From the NCBI GenBank assembly GCA_013349325.1, contig DUZX01000004.1, positions 1 to 64,000 of the forward strand: a stretch of 64,000 nucleotides of DNA, read 5' to 3'. The stretch is from Desulfuromonadales bacterium. Its GTDB lineage: Bacteria; Desulfobacterota; Desulfuromonadia; Geobacterales; Pseudopelobacteraceae. A model generated the notes under the pieces. It did not search any database. It was given only the letters and a program-made list of their open reading frames with translations, and was not told the DNA's origin. Both the position numbers and the translations under genes were made by a program. Positions 35,717 to 45,307 of the stretch are shown here, piece after piece; position 1 is the stretch's first letter, and the number at the start of each line of letters is the position of its first letter.

Positions 35717-35857
35717 TTACTCATCATCCAACATGCGGTGCTTTGGTTTTTCGACGTCCTCGAACTCCCCCTTTCTAACCGCCCAGATAAAAATCAGCCA
35801 GCAGCCCCCCCCCAGGCAGAGCGACAGTACAATCAGAAGAATCAGACTTTCATCCAT
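35717..35857 (-). CDS. ccoS: Cytochrome cbb3 oxidase maturation protein CcoS
   Basis: This 46-residue protein starts MDESLILLIVLSLCLGGGCW. It has one membrane helix and the family-typical W-[AV]-[VI]-[RK]-x-G-[QE]-[FY]-[DE]-[DE] segment (WAVRKGEFEDVE). CcoS is needed for cofactor insertion into cbb3-type oxidases. The ATG overlaps the end of the copper ATPase gene by 8 bases, the usual ccoI-ccoS order. The codons for LGGG are a run of nine G, prone to slippage. Confidence 0.85.
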   Translation of the reverse strand: MDESLILLIVLSLCLGGGCWLIFIWAVRKGEFEDVEKPKHRMLDDE

Positions 35858-38273
35858 GATGATTGAACCTCATCAGACGCAGTGAATTCAGCGAGACCAG
35901 CAGAGAGCTGGCGGTCATGGCCCCGGCGGCGTAAATAGGTGTCAATAGACCGGAGGCCGCCAACGGTATCCCGACCAGATTATACAGAAAAGCCCAGGCA
36001 AGATTCTGTTTAATGATCGCCATGGTTGCACGGCTGAGACGGTGGGCATCAGTGATTCGTGTTAGATCATCACCAACGATAATAATGTCAGCATTTTCCA
36101 TGGCGATATCGCTGGAACCGGTCAGCGAGCAGCTCACCGTCGCAGCAGCCAAAGCCGGTGCGTCATTGACCCCGTCGCCTACCATTAACACCGAGCGTCC
36201 CTGCTTTTGAAGCACCTGAATATGGTCAAGCTTCTGATCCGGCGTCATACCGCCGCAGGCAGCAGCGACGCCGATTTCTGACGCAATCCGCTCTACGGTC
36301 GCCTGCTGGTCGCCACTGATCAGCTGGATATCGATCACCTGCGCCATAAGTCCGGCAACCATCCGTTCGGCCCCGAAGCGCAGTTGATCCTGCAGCAGAT
36401 AGCGCCCTGCCAGGCGGCCATCGATAGCAACCAGCACCGCAGTAGCAGACGTTTCCGGAGCACCAGTATCCGTTATCAGGCACCCTTGGTCCCGAAGAAA
36501 AATTGCATTTCCGCACAGCACCCGACTACCGTCAGACAGCAGACCGGATATTCCACGCCCCGGTATGGCATGAAAGTCGCGGCACTGCTCCGGCAAAATT
36601 CCCTGCCCGGCAGCATGCCTCACAATCGAACGGGCCAACGGATGAGCAGAAAGCTCCTCAAGCGTAGTTGCAGCCTGGATAACAGCCTGTTCGGAGAAAT
36701 CGGCGTACGTTTCAAAACCCTCCACCTGCGGCTGACCGACGGTAATCGTGCCGGTCTTGTCAAACAGGGCGGTCTGAATCTGTGCCATCCGTTCAATGAC
36801 ATCGCCACCTCGCAGAATGATACCGAGTGCCGCCGATCGGCTGCAGGCTGCCAGCACCGCCGCCGGAACCGCCAACCCCATGGCACAGGGACAGGCGATC
36901 AGGACAACCGCCAGGGCCGTCATAACTGCAGCGCCAGAACCACTCCCGCTCAGATAGTGACTGATTCCGACCAGCACTGCAACCAGCAGCACCGCCGGGA
37001 CAAACCAACCAGCCACACGGTCAGCCAGCAGTTGTATTTCCGGTTTGCCGGACTGCGCCATCTGCACCAGCGCAGCAACCCGCATCAGATAACTCTGCCC
37101 GGCCGGACGGAGCGCCTGGACCGTCACCGGCGTCGAGAGATTGATACAGCCGGAGCGCACATCATCGCCCCCCTTCAGCAGCACCGGCAGACTCTCGCCG
37201 GTTGCCAGCGACTGATCAACTTCGGTCTCACCCTCCAGCATCAGACAGTCAACCGGAAAGCGTTCCCCCTGACGGACCAGCAGCAGGTCGCCCGGTTTAA
37301 TGTGATCAACAGCCACCTCGCTGAAACCGCTTTCTTCAATCAGTGTAGCCTGTTGCGGCGCAGAGGCGTAGAGAGAGCTGATTCCGGACATGGCCTGGCG
37401 CCGCACAGAGAGTTCCAGTAACCGACCAATCAAAACAAAAGTAACGATTGTGGCGGCACTCTCGAAGTAGGTCTCTTCACCGGTTACGAGTGCCCACAGG
37501 CTGTAACTCCAGGCCGAAAGCGCACCGATAGCTATCAAAAGGTCCATTCCAGGCGCGCGGGTTCTGAGCGAACGCCAGGCACCTGCCAGAAACGGCCAGC
37601 CGGAATAAAAGACCACCGGCGTTGTAACAATCAATGAAACATACTGCAGCATCTGTTTCACGCCGCTCGCCATCCCCTGAAAATATCCGGCGTAGAGCGC
37701 ATACGAATAGGCCATCAGCTGCATAGTTAAAAAAGCGGCCGTTCCGAAACGGAGCAAGAGATCATCCCGCTCGCGCTTGGCATCTTTTTGTGACTGATCA
37801 GGTGAGTAGGGACGCGGGGTGTAGCCAAGTCGGGTGATGACGCAGAATATTTCAAGAGGAGTAACAACAGAAGGCTCGAAGCGCAGCGAAGCGATACCGC
37901 CGCTGTAGGAGAGACTGACACCGGCAACGCCGGAAATCGAGGCCAGCATCCGTTCCAAAAGCCAGACGCAAGAAGGGCATGAAATGCCGCCAATCAGGAT
38001 ATCGATCCGGCAAAGCTCTCCTTCAGGTACGATATGTTGTAACAAATCAGTTTCAGTATAACGTGAAGTTATTGTGTCATTGACCGTTGGCATTGCCCGG
38101 TCATCTCGCTGATAAAACCGGCTCAATCCGGAGTCACAGATCAACCGGTAGGCACCCTGACAGCCACGGCAGCAGAAGCTGAGTGCAGTGCCATCTGCGG
38201 CAGCGTCGGCAAGCGACCGCCAGCGGAAACTGATGCCACAGTGACTGCAGGTGGAGAGAATTGGATTTGTCAT
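35850..38273 (-). CDS. ccoI: Cation-transporting P-type ATPase (CcoI/FixI type copper exporter)
   Basis: This P1B-type ATPase of about 807 residues supplies copper for cbb3 oxidase assembly. An N-terminal Cys-rich box (CSHCGISF then CCRGCQGAY) is typical of FixI/CcoI. Next comes a heavy-metal-associated domain with GGISCPSCVWLLE. There are eight membrane helices with the CPC motif (LIACPCAMGL). TGES, DKTGT (phosphorylated Asp) and GDGVNDAPAL define the catalytic domains. No oxidase structural genes (ccoNOP) lie in this window. The ATG at 38273 was preferred over a TTG 11 codons upstream. Neither has a clear ribosome-binding site. Confidence 0.88.
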   Translation of the reverse strand: MTNPILSTCSHCGISFRWRSLADAAADGTALSFCCRGCQGAYRLICDSGLSRFYQRDDRAMPTVNDTITSRYTETDLLQHIVPEGELCRIDILIGGISCPSCVWLLERMLASISGVAGVSLSYSGGIASLRFEPSVVTPLEIFCVITRLGYTPRPYSPDQSQKDAKRERDDLLLRFGTAAFLTMQLMAYSYALYAGYFQGMASGVKQMLQYVSLIVTTPVVFYSGWPFLAGAWRSLRTRAPGMDLLIAIGALSAWSYSLWALVTGEETYFESAATIVTFVLIGRLLELSVRRQAMSGISSLYASAPQQATLIEESGFSEVAVDHIKPGDLLLVRQGERFPVDCLMLEGETEVDQSLATGESLPVLLKGGDDVRSGCINLSTPVTVQALRPAGQSYLMRVAALVQMAQSGKPEIQLLADRVAGWFVPAVLLVAVLVGISHYLSGSGSGAAVMTALAVVLIACPCAMGLAVPAAVLAACSRSAALGIILRGGDVIERMAQIQTALFDKTGTITVGQPQVEGFETYADFSEQAVIQAATTLEELSAHPLARSIVRHAAGQGILPEQCRDFHAIPGRGISGLLSDGSRVLCGNAIFLRDQGCLITDTGAPETSATAVLVAIDGRLAGRYLLQDQLRFGAERMVAGLMAQVIDIQLISGDQQATVERIASEIGVAAACGGMTPDQKLDHIQVLQKQGRSVLMVGDGVNDAPALAAATVSCSLTGSSDIAMENADIIIVGDDLTRITDAHRLSRATMAIIKQNLAWAFLYNLVGIPLAASGLLTPIYAAGAMTASSLLVSLNSLRLMRFNHHG

Positions 38274-38324
38274 AATGTGAGGGTCATCTGTACAACCGGT
38301 AAACAAGTGTTGGAAGGTTGAAGC

Positions 38325-38627
38325 TCAAGTTCCTTTGTAGGCAACTATCTGCCCTGCTTCAATTCTGATTGATGGGGCAAGCCCCAGATTCATATGCTCA
38401 TTAACCCAGGTTCTCGACTTTTCGTTTGCCACTACTGCATCTGAAAGTGTTTTGAAGATCGTAATTGACATCATCGAACCACCTCCCAGACTGATCCAGT
38501 AATATTCGACAAATCCGGGCAAGGCAGATACAAGCGGTACAAATATTTTATCAACTTTTTTTGCAGCATCTTCTGGATCCAGCACGCCTTCATAGCGCCT
38601 TACTGTTGCATACATCTTACGTTTCAT
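38325..38627 (-). CDS. Small alpha/beta-barrel (antibiotic monooxygenase-like) protein
   Basis: A 100-residue protein starts KRKMYATVRRYEGVLDPEDA. The pattern of a first strand with RxYEG, then LPGFVEYYWISLGGGSMMSI and a late strand IEAGQIVAYKG resembles dimeric ferredoxin-like barrels such as ABM or EthD domains. No catalytic residue can be named. GGAG lies six bases before the ATG at 38627. It stands alone next to decayed Uma2 sequence. Confidence 0.5.
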   Translation of the reverse strand: MKRKMYATVRRYEGVLDPEDAAKKVDKIFVPLVSALPGFVEYYWISLGGGSMMSITIFKTLSDAVVANEKSRTWVNEHMNLGLAPSIRIEAGQIVAYKGT

Positions 38628-38732
38628 CTGATACTCCATAATAATCGATTGACACCCAAAGTCTACAGAAACAGCTGCTATAAAGCTGAGCACGATTGGC
38701 GGTGACTCAGCTCATTCGTCCTGCGGGGACTA

Positions 38733-39050
38733 ACTGAAGGTAGTTGAGTACGGCAGGAGGAGGAATTGTACGAATCTATGGTCTCGCTGAACAACCGTTT
38801 CAACATAATTGTCACTTTGATTGCCCGGTTGGCTCAATCGGACATCAAAAGAAGCAGCGAAAGGCTTGCGGCTTATCTGCAGGATATCGCCCGAATTGCT
38901 TGCATAATCGCAAAAGATCTCTTGATGACGCATACCAGGCGAGGAAGTCATTTTACAGAGAACACTATGAATCAACTCCCAGCGTTAATCGTCCGGCCAA
39001 GTGAGATAATCAGCATACGTATACTGTTCCTGGTTTTTTAATTGTGGTGA
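38733..39050 (-). pseudogene. Uma2-family pseudogene
   Basis: One minus-strand frame reads QYTYADYLTWPDD, then a TAA stop where intact relatives have Glu, then RWELIH. It continues with SPGMRHQEI, ASFDVRLSQPGNQSDNYVETV and VQ. These are the successive Uma2 motifs seen in the gene at 39076. The C-terminal nuclease core (QPDL..., APDLIVEI...) is missing after VVQ. The nonsense codon and the truncation show it is dead. It lies immediately upstream of an intact Uma2 gene, suggesting a decayed tandem copy. Confidence 0.85.
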
Positions 39051-39075
39051 GGTATTCGTGATGATCTACTCATAG

Positions 39076-39702
39076 CTATTGATCTTCCAGGATTTCCATA
39101 TCAGCAAAAACGTCATTCACATTGATCCGCAGATTGCCAAGAAGCGTTACCGGAATCGTATCTCCTACAGCATAACGGTCGGGAGCACCGTACGTACCGT
39201 TTTCTTGCAACTTGAAAATCATTACGGTTTGGTCATCCGGTTGTATAAGCCAATATTCTTTTACAGCATGCCTCTGATAGAGATCGAATTTGGTGGTAAT
39301 ATCCTTTTTTCCCGTTGCGGGGGATAGTATTTCCACAATCAAATCCGGTGCACCTATACACCCTTTTGCGCCAAGTTTCGATGCATCACACACCACCAGG
39401 AGATCCGGCTGCACGACAGTTTCAATGTAATTATCACTCTGCATTACATCTGAAACGAACAACACATCAAAGGGAGCACTATAAACATGACACGGCTTTC
39501 CTTTAAGATACGTGGCAAACAGTACAAGCAGCTCACGAGACACGGCCTGGTGTGAACGTCCCGGCCCAGGGCTCATTGCCTGTGTTTTATTCCAGGGATA
39601 CGCAACGCCGTCAATTATTTCCCAGCGCTCATCATCCGGCCAGGTGAGATAGTCGGCGTACGTAAAATGATCTTGGTCATTTAACCCTGGTAACGGAGCC
39701 AT
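39076..39702 (-). CDS. Uma2 family (DUF820) PD-(D/E)XK endonuclease-like protein
   Basis: A 208-residue Uma2 protein. HFTYADYLTWPDDERWEIID, AMSPGPGRSHQ and SAPFDVLF precede the core VVQPDLLVVCD, APDLIVEILSPATGKKD and KFDLYQRHAVKEYWLIQPDD. It is closest by eye to the genes at 9622 and 45308. It follows the big lipoprotein region in the opposite reading sense of time: the lipoprotein gene lies 10 bases upstream on the same strand. Function is not established for the family beyond the nuclease-like fold. Confidence 0.85.
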   Translation of the reverse strand: MAPLPGLNDQDHFTYADYLTWPDDERWEIIDGVAYPWNKTQAMSPGPGRSHQAVSRELLVLFATYLKGKPCHVYSAPFDVLFVSDVMQSDNYIETVVQPDLLVVCDASKLGAKGCIGAPDLIVEILSPATGKKDITTKFDLYQRHAVKEYWLIQPDDQTVMIFKLQENGTYGAPDRYAVGDTIPVTLLGNLRINVNDVFADMEILEDQ

Positions 39703-39712
39703 CTACTTAATC

Positions 39713-42700
39713 TCAGATTTCAGATTCAACAGGTATACGTTTTTGAACCTTAATGCCTCTCACTCTAATCATGACTCCTATGAGTATAATTCCCAACAAC
39801 CCTATGGGATATTTCACCGCAAAAATAAGCGGAGTAAGTGCAAATCTCATCAACATTCGCAAGGCATCATGCTCAGCAATAAAGTCCGCAATCGGTGGGC
39901 TGTGTTTGTAGTAGAACTTCACAAACGCGGTACCGGCTGTGGATTGAAGCAGCACATCGTCACGGAAGTGGCGCAGCACCATAACGTGCGGGTCAAGATA
40001 ACTGCCGTAGGCTGCTGTAGCGATGAAGCAGCCACCGCCACCACCAGAGGCAGAAGCAGATCCGGTTGTTCCACCTGTAGTTGTCCCTGCCGTTGAAGTA
40101 GTAACTACAATTGGATCTTCAATTACACCTGCTTGAATGTTTGTATCCCTCAATGCCAGCGGATCAGTTTCAGAGGCAGAAACACGGTCTTTAATTTTAT
40201 AGAAAACCGTGCTTCCTGATATGCTGTCAGGTGTAAACTCCGTCCACTGCGTACCGTTTACTTTAAAAAAGTGACGGACATCTGCAGCGGGAAGTGACGG
40301 AAACGTTACTGCCAGTGAGACGGTTGCACCTGAAGTAACGCTATTAATCGTCATCTGAGCGGCGTTTACCGGAGTAAACCCGGTAGGAGCTACAGTAAGA
40401 TCGGTAAGAGGAATACTTGAAGAAGCCGAGACTGTTCCCGGCGTTGTTAACAACTGAACTCCAAACGTAGAACCAGTAGCAATTGAGTTAACGGTAAATG
40501 TTTGATTTGCAATTGTGCCGACTGAATCCAGCAATTGAATGGTAAATATATATTCGCCGGCCGTTGTTGGTGTACCGGTTATTGCTCCTGTATTAGCATT
40601 TAATGCTAAACCGGCGGGCAGAGCCCCTTGTGTCACGCTCCACGTATAGGGAATAATTCCACCATTATTAGATTTCAGCACAAAATTATAGGCTGTGCCA
40701 ACGATGGCAACATCGGGAGATCCTGAACCAGTTGTCGGTGTAGCAATGCCAAGCGAACCGTTTACCACCATTGAAAGTGATTTTGTATCTTTTACCCCAG
40801 CAGCATCCTGCACAGATAGAGACAAGCTGAATGTTCCTGTATTGGTTGGCGTACCCGAAAAGACTCCTTTGCCTGTGTCAAATGAAAGGCCAGAGGGGAG
40901 ACCACCTGTGACAGACCAGAGAAGTGGAGCAGTGCCGCCAGCTACAGAAATCGTTTGCGAATAAGAAGTACCCATAATTGCAGAAGGTAGACTGGTTGTT
41001 AAAATAGATGGTGACGGGTTTATCGCTATTGAAAAAAGTGGTGATGTCGCAGTTTGTTGAGGCGATGAAGAATCCGTAGCTGTAACGGTAAAGGAATACT
41101 GACCAGTAGATGTAGCCACACCTGAAAAAGCACCATTACTGTTCAGGATGAGACCAGGAAGACTTCCGCTAGTAAGCATCCACGCAATAGAGCCAGTTCC
41201 ACCGGTCGAAGCAAGTGAATGAACCGGGGCGGAAGAATAATCAACTCCTAATGTCCAAGAGCTTAACGCTGTCGTCGTATTTATCGCTATAGTTCCGACA
41301 TTTAGCGTCAATGTTTTTGGACTGCTTGTGGTTTTAGGGTTATTACTGTCAGTTACACTGAACGTGATTGAATACTTGCCTGCTGGTATGGTTTGCCCGG
41401 CTATCTGCTTCAGCACACCCGTCGCAGAATCAAATGAGACATTAGTATTCAGTATCAATCCAGCAGGTAACGTTAAATTCCACACATACGGGTACACGCC
41501 ACCCGAAGCGGAAAAAGTGGAAAGTACGGTGTCTTTAGTAACAGTAGGGATGGTGTCCGGAATACTTGAAGTGGTAATGGATAACGTGTTGATACCGTCA
41601 CCGGTTCCACTAAAGTAGAGAGTTGTATTGCCGCCATCTGACAAAATATCCGTTTTAAAGGTATTACCGGCATTACCCGTATACGAACCGGCTGCTGTCG
41701 GTTGAAAACCGATTTTCATTTCATAATAACTTCCGGGAGTTATGTTTACCGGAGCAGGCGTCAAAAATGAAAAGGGCGAAATAGGCGAAGACATACTTGC
41801 TATCGTCAAAGTGGCATTACCGTCATTGCGTAAACGAATTCTCTTTTCGGTAGGTGTAGCCAAACCAACAACAACGCTACCGAAATCACGTACTCCATTT
41901 AGAATCGGTTTATCATTTTCATCAGTTATAACCAACTGGGGAAGAACAGAGTACTTGAGAAGCTGCCCATAAATATCTGAATCTTTGTTAAGCCTGGCGT
42001 CTTTCCACAGCAGCTGGAACTGCCGGAAATTGGTATCACCAAAAGCGAGTGCAGGTGAAAGTTGGTTACCCTGATCAACATTGATCGGTACATTTCCACC
42101 TGAAAGATTACCCTGAGGGTCTACAAATTGACCATAAATATCAATATTTGACAGGTTGGCGCTCTGATTGCGGGCATCCTCCCAGACAATCAGATGTCGC
42201 TGGTTTACCGTGTCATAGGCTGCTGCAGGTGACGTTTGGTCTCCAACAGCCGCACTAACATTAATTATTGAGCCATACAGAACAAAATTAGTCAGATCAA
42301 ATAATTGTGCCTGAATATCTTTACCTGATGTGGCGAATGTTGCAGAGTTTTGTTCTTCCCAAGCAACAAGTAGTCTTTTCGCTGAAGGGTCAATAGATAT
42401 TGATGGATAAAAAGCTGAATTGCCGAGCAATGTGTCCGTTGCAAGATTGTTAATCCATCGTCGTAATATAATTTTTTGGGTACTATCGGTGCCTCTCGTA
42501 AAAAGTGGAGAATATGAACAAAGACCCGTAGTTCCATCCTTAGAGTATGCAATTGTAAGTGTTTCTGGATGCTGGGTTCCGCTCCACAACATAAAAGCTT
42601 CACCATCAAGAGGATTGAACGATAGACGAGGTTTGGTTTCATTTTCCGTGACTGTCCAAGTTACCGTTATTACACTTCCACTATCTACAGATTCTTTAAA

Positions 42701-44248
42701 AACAATTTGAGAATACGGAAATTGAGCCGATACTATTCCATTTGATGAAACATCAGAATATGCAATAAGACTTGTACCAACATGGTTTGATGGGGCGTAA
42801 CTCATAGGACCATAGCTATTTGGGCAGCTTTTTCCAAAAACCGGAGCGATGAGATTTCTCACGGGTCGATAGGTAACCGTAAGACTTGTTGACTGTGGTA
42901 CTGGTGCTACAAGTGAACTTGTAGCATTTAAGGAAGCGATAAGTACATTTCCAGAAATCACAATATTAAAGTCATTGCTAAAATCATTACCAATACTGTC
43001 CTTGATAGTCACTTTATAATTGCTATCAACTGTATTGTCGTTTGCGCCATTATAAACATTATCTATTAGTATTAAAGATCCAGTTCTCCACGTTGGCGCA
43101 CTCCATGTAGTGGTCGTTTTACCATACGAAGTCCAATACGCCGTGTGCTTTGCAATGAGCTTAGAACTAGCCAAAAGAGCAACGTTAATATCATTTCCGG
43201 CTATAACCTGCTGTATACCAGTGTCACTTAATACTCTACTTGAATCTATAAACAGGTATACGATCGCAAGACTGGTTTGACTCGGAATTGCAGAAATAGA
43301 AACTATATCGTTTTCTGCATACACTGTTGGAGGGCCGCCGCTTGGCGCAACTGATGAACCGGTGTTAATCTTTAATTTATCCGCATAATTTATTGTTATA
43401 TCTAAAGATTTTCCGATGGCATTAGAAGATGAAGTAAGCGTTATAACGGATGTATCGTTTGCTGCGTCGGGTAAAGTTGGTGATAACGAATATCCCGTTA
43501 CCGGTGTACCATCGGATAGCGTAAGACTCATAATCGCATTTGCATTTACTATTGTTTTTGAATCTCCTGATTTCCAAGTAGGCAGAGTCGTGTATGACGT
43601 GTCAGCAGATGCGGGATAATCTACCGAATCAATGTTACTTGTGCCTAACCACCCAACAGTGAATTTTTTAGCAAAGTCATTGTAGATGACTTCAGGTTCA
43701 ATTTGAGATGGTTCTGCTGTTTTAATGTGTGATGAGACATTGAAAGAAGCTGCTGCATAAGCACCCGTTCCCAAGTTTGCTTCTGCCTGTGCAATCAACT
43801 GACCTTTAATTATGCTGTACCCTGCGGACGTATCGGCAAAAACAACCAGATATTTTTTTGAAATATAATCATAAGCAACTTTCGGCTGCCACTGGTTGCC
43901 GTCACCAATTGCTATTGCAAAATCAGCACTGCATACTGGTGGCGTAGCATTCAGACCAGAGGCTGCTGCTGATCCGTCGCATATTTTTCCATAAATATCT
44001 CTACCTTTAGCGGAGTTGGTACCAGAATTTCGTTCATCACTCCAGACCGCTAAGTATCTGCCTTCACGGTCGTACGCGATAGCTGGTTGCTCATCATTAT
44101 TCGAGCCTGCAGAAACTTGGAACGAACTACCGGATACACCAGCATAAACCTGTTTTTTGGAAGAAGCGTCGGTTTGATTATTACTTCCCGAGCAACCAAC
44201 GAGCAACGTATAAGATAACAGCGTTAAGATAAGTATCCATTTTTTCAT
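39713..44248 (-). CDS. Large surface lipoprotein with propeller-like repeats, Ig-like (He_PIG) domains and a CFI-box C-terminus
   Basis: From the ATG at 44248 (GGAGG upstream) the protein has about 1511 residues. A lipoprotein signal ends in LLVGC (about 13-19). The first ~790 residues carry spaced motifs of the form [LI]-x-[VL]-W-x-[DE]-x-R-N...DIYGQ (DERNSG...DIYGKI, DARNQS...DIYGQF, DARLNK...DIYGQL), suggesting a beta-propeller. Next come a HYDIN-like segment and several putative-Ig (He_PIG) modules with LPAGL and GTPT motifs. The end has a choice-of-anchor-like region (FFKVNGTQWTEF), a Gly-rich linker and GCFIATAAYGSYLDPHVMVL with a final membrane helix. That terminal domain is a sorting or anchoring module found in delta-proteobacterial surface proteins. 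Role unknown; adhesion is plausible. Confidence 0.8.
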   Translation of the reverse strand: MKKWILILTLLSYTLLVGCSGSNNQTDASSKKQVYAGVSGSSFQVSAGSNNDEQPAIAYDREGRYLAVWSDERNSGTNSAKGRDIYGKICDGSAAASGLNATPPVCSADFAIAIGDGNQWQPKVAYDYISKKYLVVFADTSAGYSIIKGQLIAQAEANLGTGAYAAASFNVSSHIKTAEPSQIEPEVIYNDFAKKFTVGWLGTSNIDSVDYPASADTSYTTLPTWKSGDSKTIVNANAIMSLTLSDGTPVTGYSLSPTLPDAANDTSVITLTSSSNAIGKSLDITINYADKLKINTGSSVAPSGGPPTVYAENDIVSISAIPSQTSLAIVYLFIDSSRVLSDTGIQQVIAGNDINVALLASSKLIAKHTAYWTSYGKTTTTWSAPTWRTGSLILIDNVYNGANDNTVDSNYKVTIKDSIGNDFSNDFNIVISGNVLIASLNATSSLVAPVPQSTSLTVTYRPVRNLIAPVFGKSCPNSYGPMSYAPSNHVGTSLIAYSDVSSNGIVSAQFPYSQIVFKESVDSGSVITVTWTVTENETKPRLSFNPLDGEAFMLWSGTQHPETLTIAYSKDGTTGLCSYSPLFTRGTDSTQKIILRRWINNLATDTLLGNSAFYPSISIDPSAKRLLVAWEEQNSATFATSGKDIQAQLFDLTNFVLYGSIINVSAAVGDQTSPAAAYDTVNQRHLIVWEDARNQSANLSNIDIYGQFVDPQGNLSGGNVPINVDQGNQLSPALAFGDTNFRQFQLLWKDARLNKDSDIYGQLLKYSVLPQLVITDENDKPILNGVRDFGSVVVGLATPTEKRIRLRNDGNATLTIASMSSPISPFSFLTPAPVNITPGSYYEMKIGFQPTAAGSYTGNAGNTFKTDILSDGGNTTLYFSGTGDGINTLSITTSSIPDTIPTVTKDTVLSTFSASGGVYPYVWNLTLPAGLILNTNVSFDSATGVLKQIAGQTIPAGKYSITFSVTDSNNPKTTSSPKTLTLNVGTIAINTTTALSSWTLGVDYSSAPVHSLASTGGTGSIAWMLTSGSLPGLILNSNGAFSGVATSTGQYSFTVTATDSSSPQQTATSPLFSIAINPSPSILTTSLPSAIMGTSYSQTISVAGGTAPLLWSVTGGLPSGLSFDTGKGVFSGTPTNTGTFSLSLSVQDAAGVKDTKSLSMVVNGSLGIATPTTGSGSPDVAIVGTAYNFVLKSNNGGIIPYTWSVTQGALPAGLALNANTGAITGTPTTAGEYIFTIQLLDSVGTIANQTFTVNSIATGSTFGVQLLTTPGTVSASSSIPLTDLTVAPTGFTPVNAAQMTINSVTSGATVSLAVTFPSLPAADVRHFFKVNGTQWTEFTPDSISGSTVFYKIKDRVSASETDPLALRDTNIQAGVIEDPIVVTTSTAGTTTGGTTGSASASGGGGGCFIATAAYGSYLDPHVMVLRHFRDDVLLQSTAGTAFVKFYYKHSPPIADFIAEHDALRMLMRFALTPLIFAVKYPIGLLGIILIGVMIRVRGIKVQKRIPVESEI

Positions 44249-44306
44249 TATCTTCCTCCCAAGTTTTCCAGACAAGATACATACATAGACTTCAGACAAT
44301 TAAGGG

Positions 44307-44690
44307 TCACGGGGCAACTGTTACTGACTGCCATCCTTCTGAGTTCGTTAACCCACCAGTAGTAGCAATCACATATACTGTATAGCTCTCTGATCTGACG
44401 ACAGGTAAAGTGTATTGTGAAACAACAACTCCAGATGAATTTGTAGACCCTGATGTTGTAACTTCAGGAGTTTGCATTTTCGTAGAAACTCCGACTGTGT
44501 ACCAACGGAAATCTATTACTTGTCCTGGCAGGGCGGATCCGCTGGCAGGTTTATAGGTGGCAGTAGTTTTGACAATATCACCCGTCTGCGCTGGCGCAGA
44601 AAGTGACAGACTTCCTAAAGTTGACATGCTCCCACTCCCGCACCCAAACAACCCGATACTCATCACGCACAGCAACAATAATCTCTTCAT
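44307..44690 (-). CDS. Small lipoprotein with an Ig-like domain
   Basis: A 127-residue protein starts MKRLLLLCVMSIGLFGCGSG, where LFGC is the lipobox. The rest forms one Ig-like or Big-type beta domain (SLSLSAPAQTGDIVKTTATY to VYVIATTGG). GGGAG precedes the ATG at 44690. It ends about 60 bases before the large lipoprotein gene and probably shares its transcript, so the two may function together at the outer membrane. Confidence 0.7.
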   Translation of the reverse strand: MKRLLLLCVMSIGLFGCGSGSMSTLGSLSLSAPAQTGDIVKTTATYKPASGSALPGQVIDFRWYTVGVSTKMQTPEVTTSGSTNSSGVVVSQYTLPVVRSESYTVYVIATTGGLTNSEGWQSVTVAP

Positions 44691-44754
44691 TTGATAACTC
44701 CCCCAGGCAAAATATTTTATAACCAACATTCGGTAATACAGATGCACGTTCAAC

Positions 44755-45285
44755 CTATAAACATTCTATTTCGGTACTATTCAAACCTGTCATCTCACAA
44801 ATATCATCACTTGAAAGTCCTTTGATTTTCAGCTTACGAGCAATCTCACGTTTGGCTTGCAGCTTCCTTCAATCTTTCCTTCAATATGAGAGTTCCAGAC
44901 CAGACTCTCTTCTGCTCTGCGATTGCAAATAAAATGCTCATATTCTTTGCGTTTTTCTTCTGAGAGCCTCATAATATTAAGCTTTTCTGCTGCCTTCTGT
45001 AACCCTTTCGCTTTAAATTCCTTTTTAATTTCGGAGTTTTTCAAAAAATACATCCACTTATCAAGTGTATCTCTGGCAATATCATCGAGGTTATTAACTT
45101 TCAGTATGTAATATTCAGGAAATATTTCCGCAACGTCACTTCTCTTAAACATTTTCTGATGAGTCTGGGACAAGCCGAGTGAATCATGCATGTGCATACC
45201 GGTAAACGTCGTACTTCCTTGATAAACATAATCGAGCCCCTGCCTTTTTGATCGCCCAATCAAATCGGACAAGTTTTGTTTTCAT
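44755..45285 (-). pseudogene. Rpn/PDDEXK_2-family nuclease (putative transposase) pseudogene
   Basis: Three pieces of the family are present in different frames. The start MKTKLVRFDWAIKK (ATG at 45285, AAGGA upstream) is the standard N-terminus. It jumps to GLDYVYQGSTTFTGMHMHD and IFPEYYILKVNNLDD..DTLDKWMYFLKNSEIK, the usual middle and C-terminal part, so about 100 or more residues are deleted. Near 44870 a frameshift moves the tail KLQAKREIARKLKIKGLSSD then DICEMTGL into another frame, ending at TAG 44755-44757. Intact members promote recombination-like DNA cleavage. This copy is inactive by sequence. Confidence 0.85.
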
Positions 45286-45307
45286 AATTTTGTCCTTGTA
45301 CTGCAGC

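Noticed and set aside
36384-37421. A 345-codon antisense frame within ccoI
   Set aside because: It mirrors a strongly coding P-type ATPase gene with all catalytic motifs. The antisense product is rich in His, Gln and Arg and has no motif.
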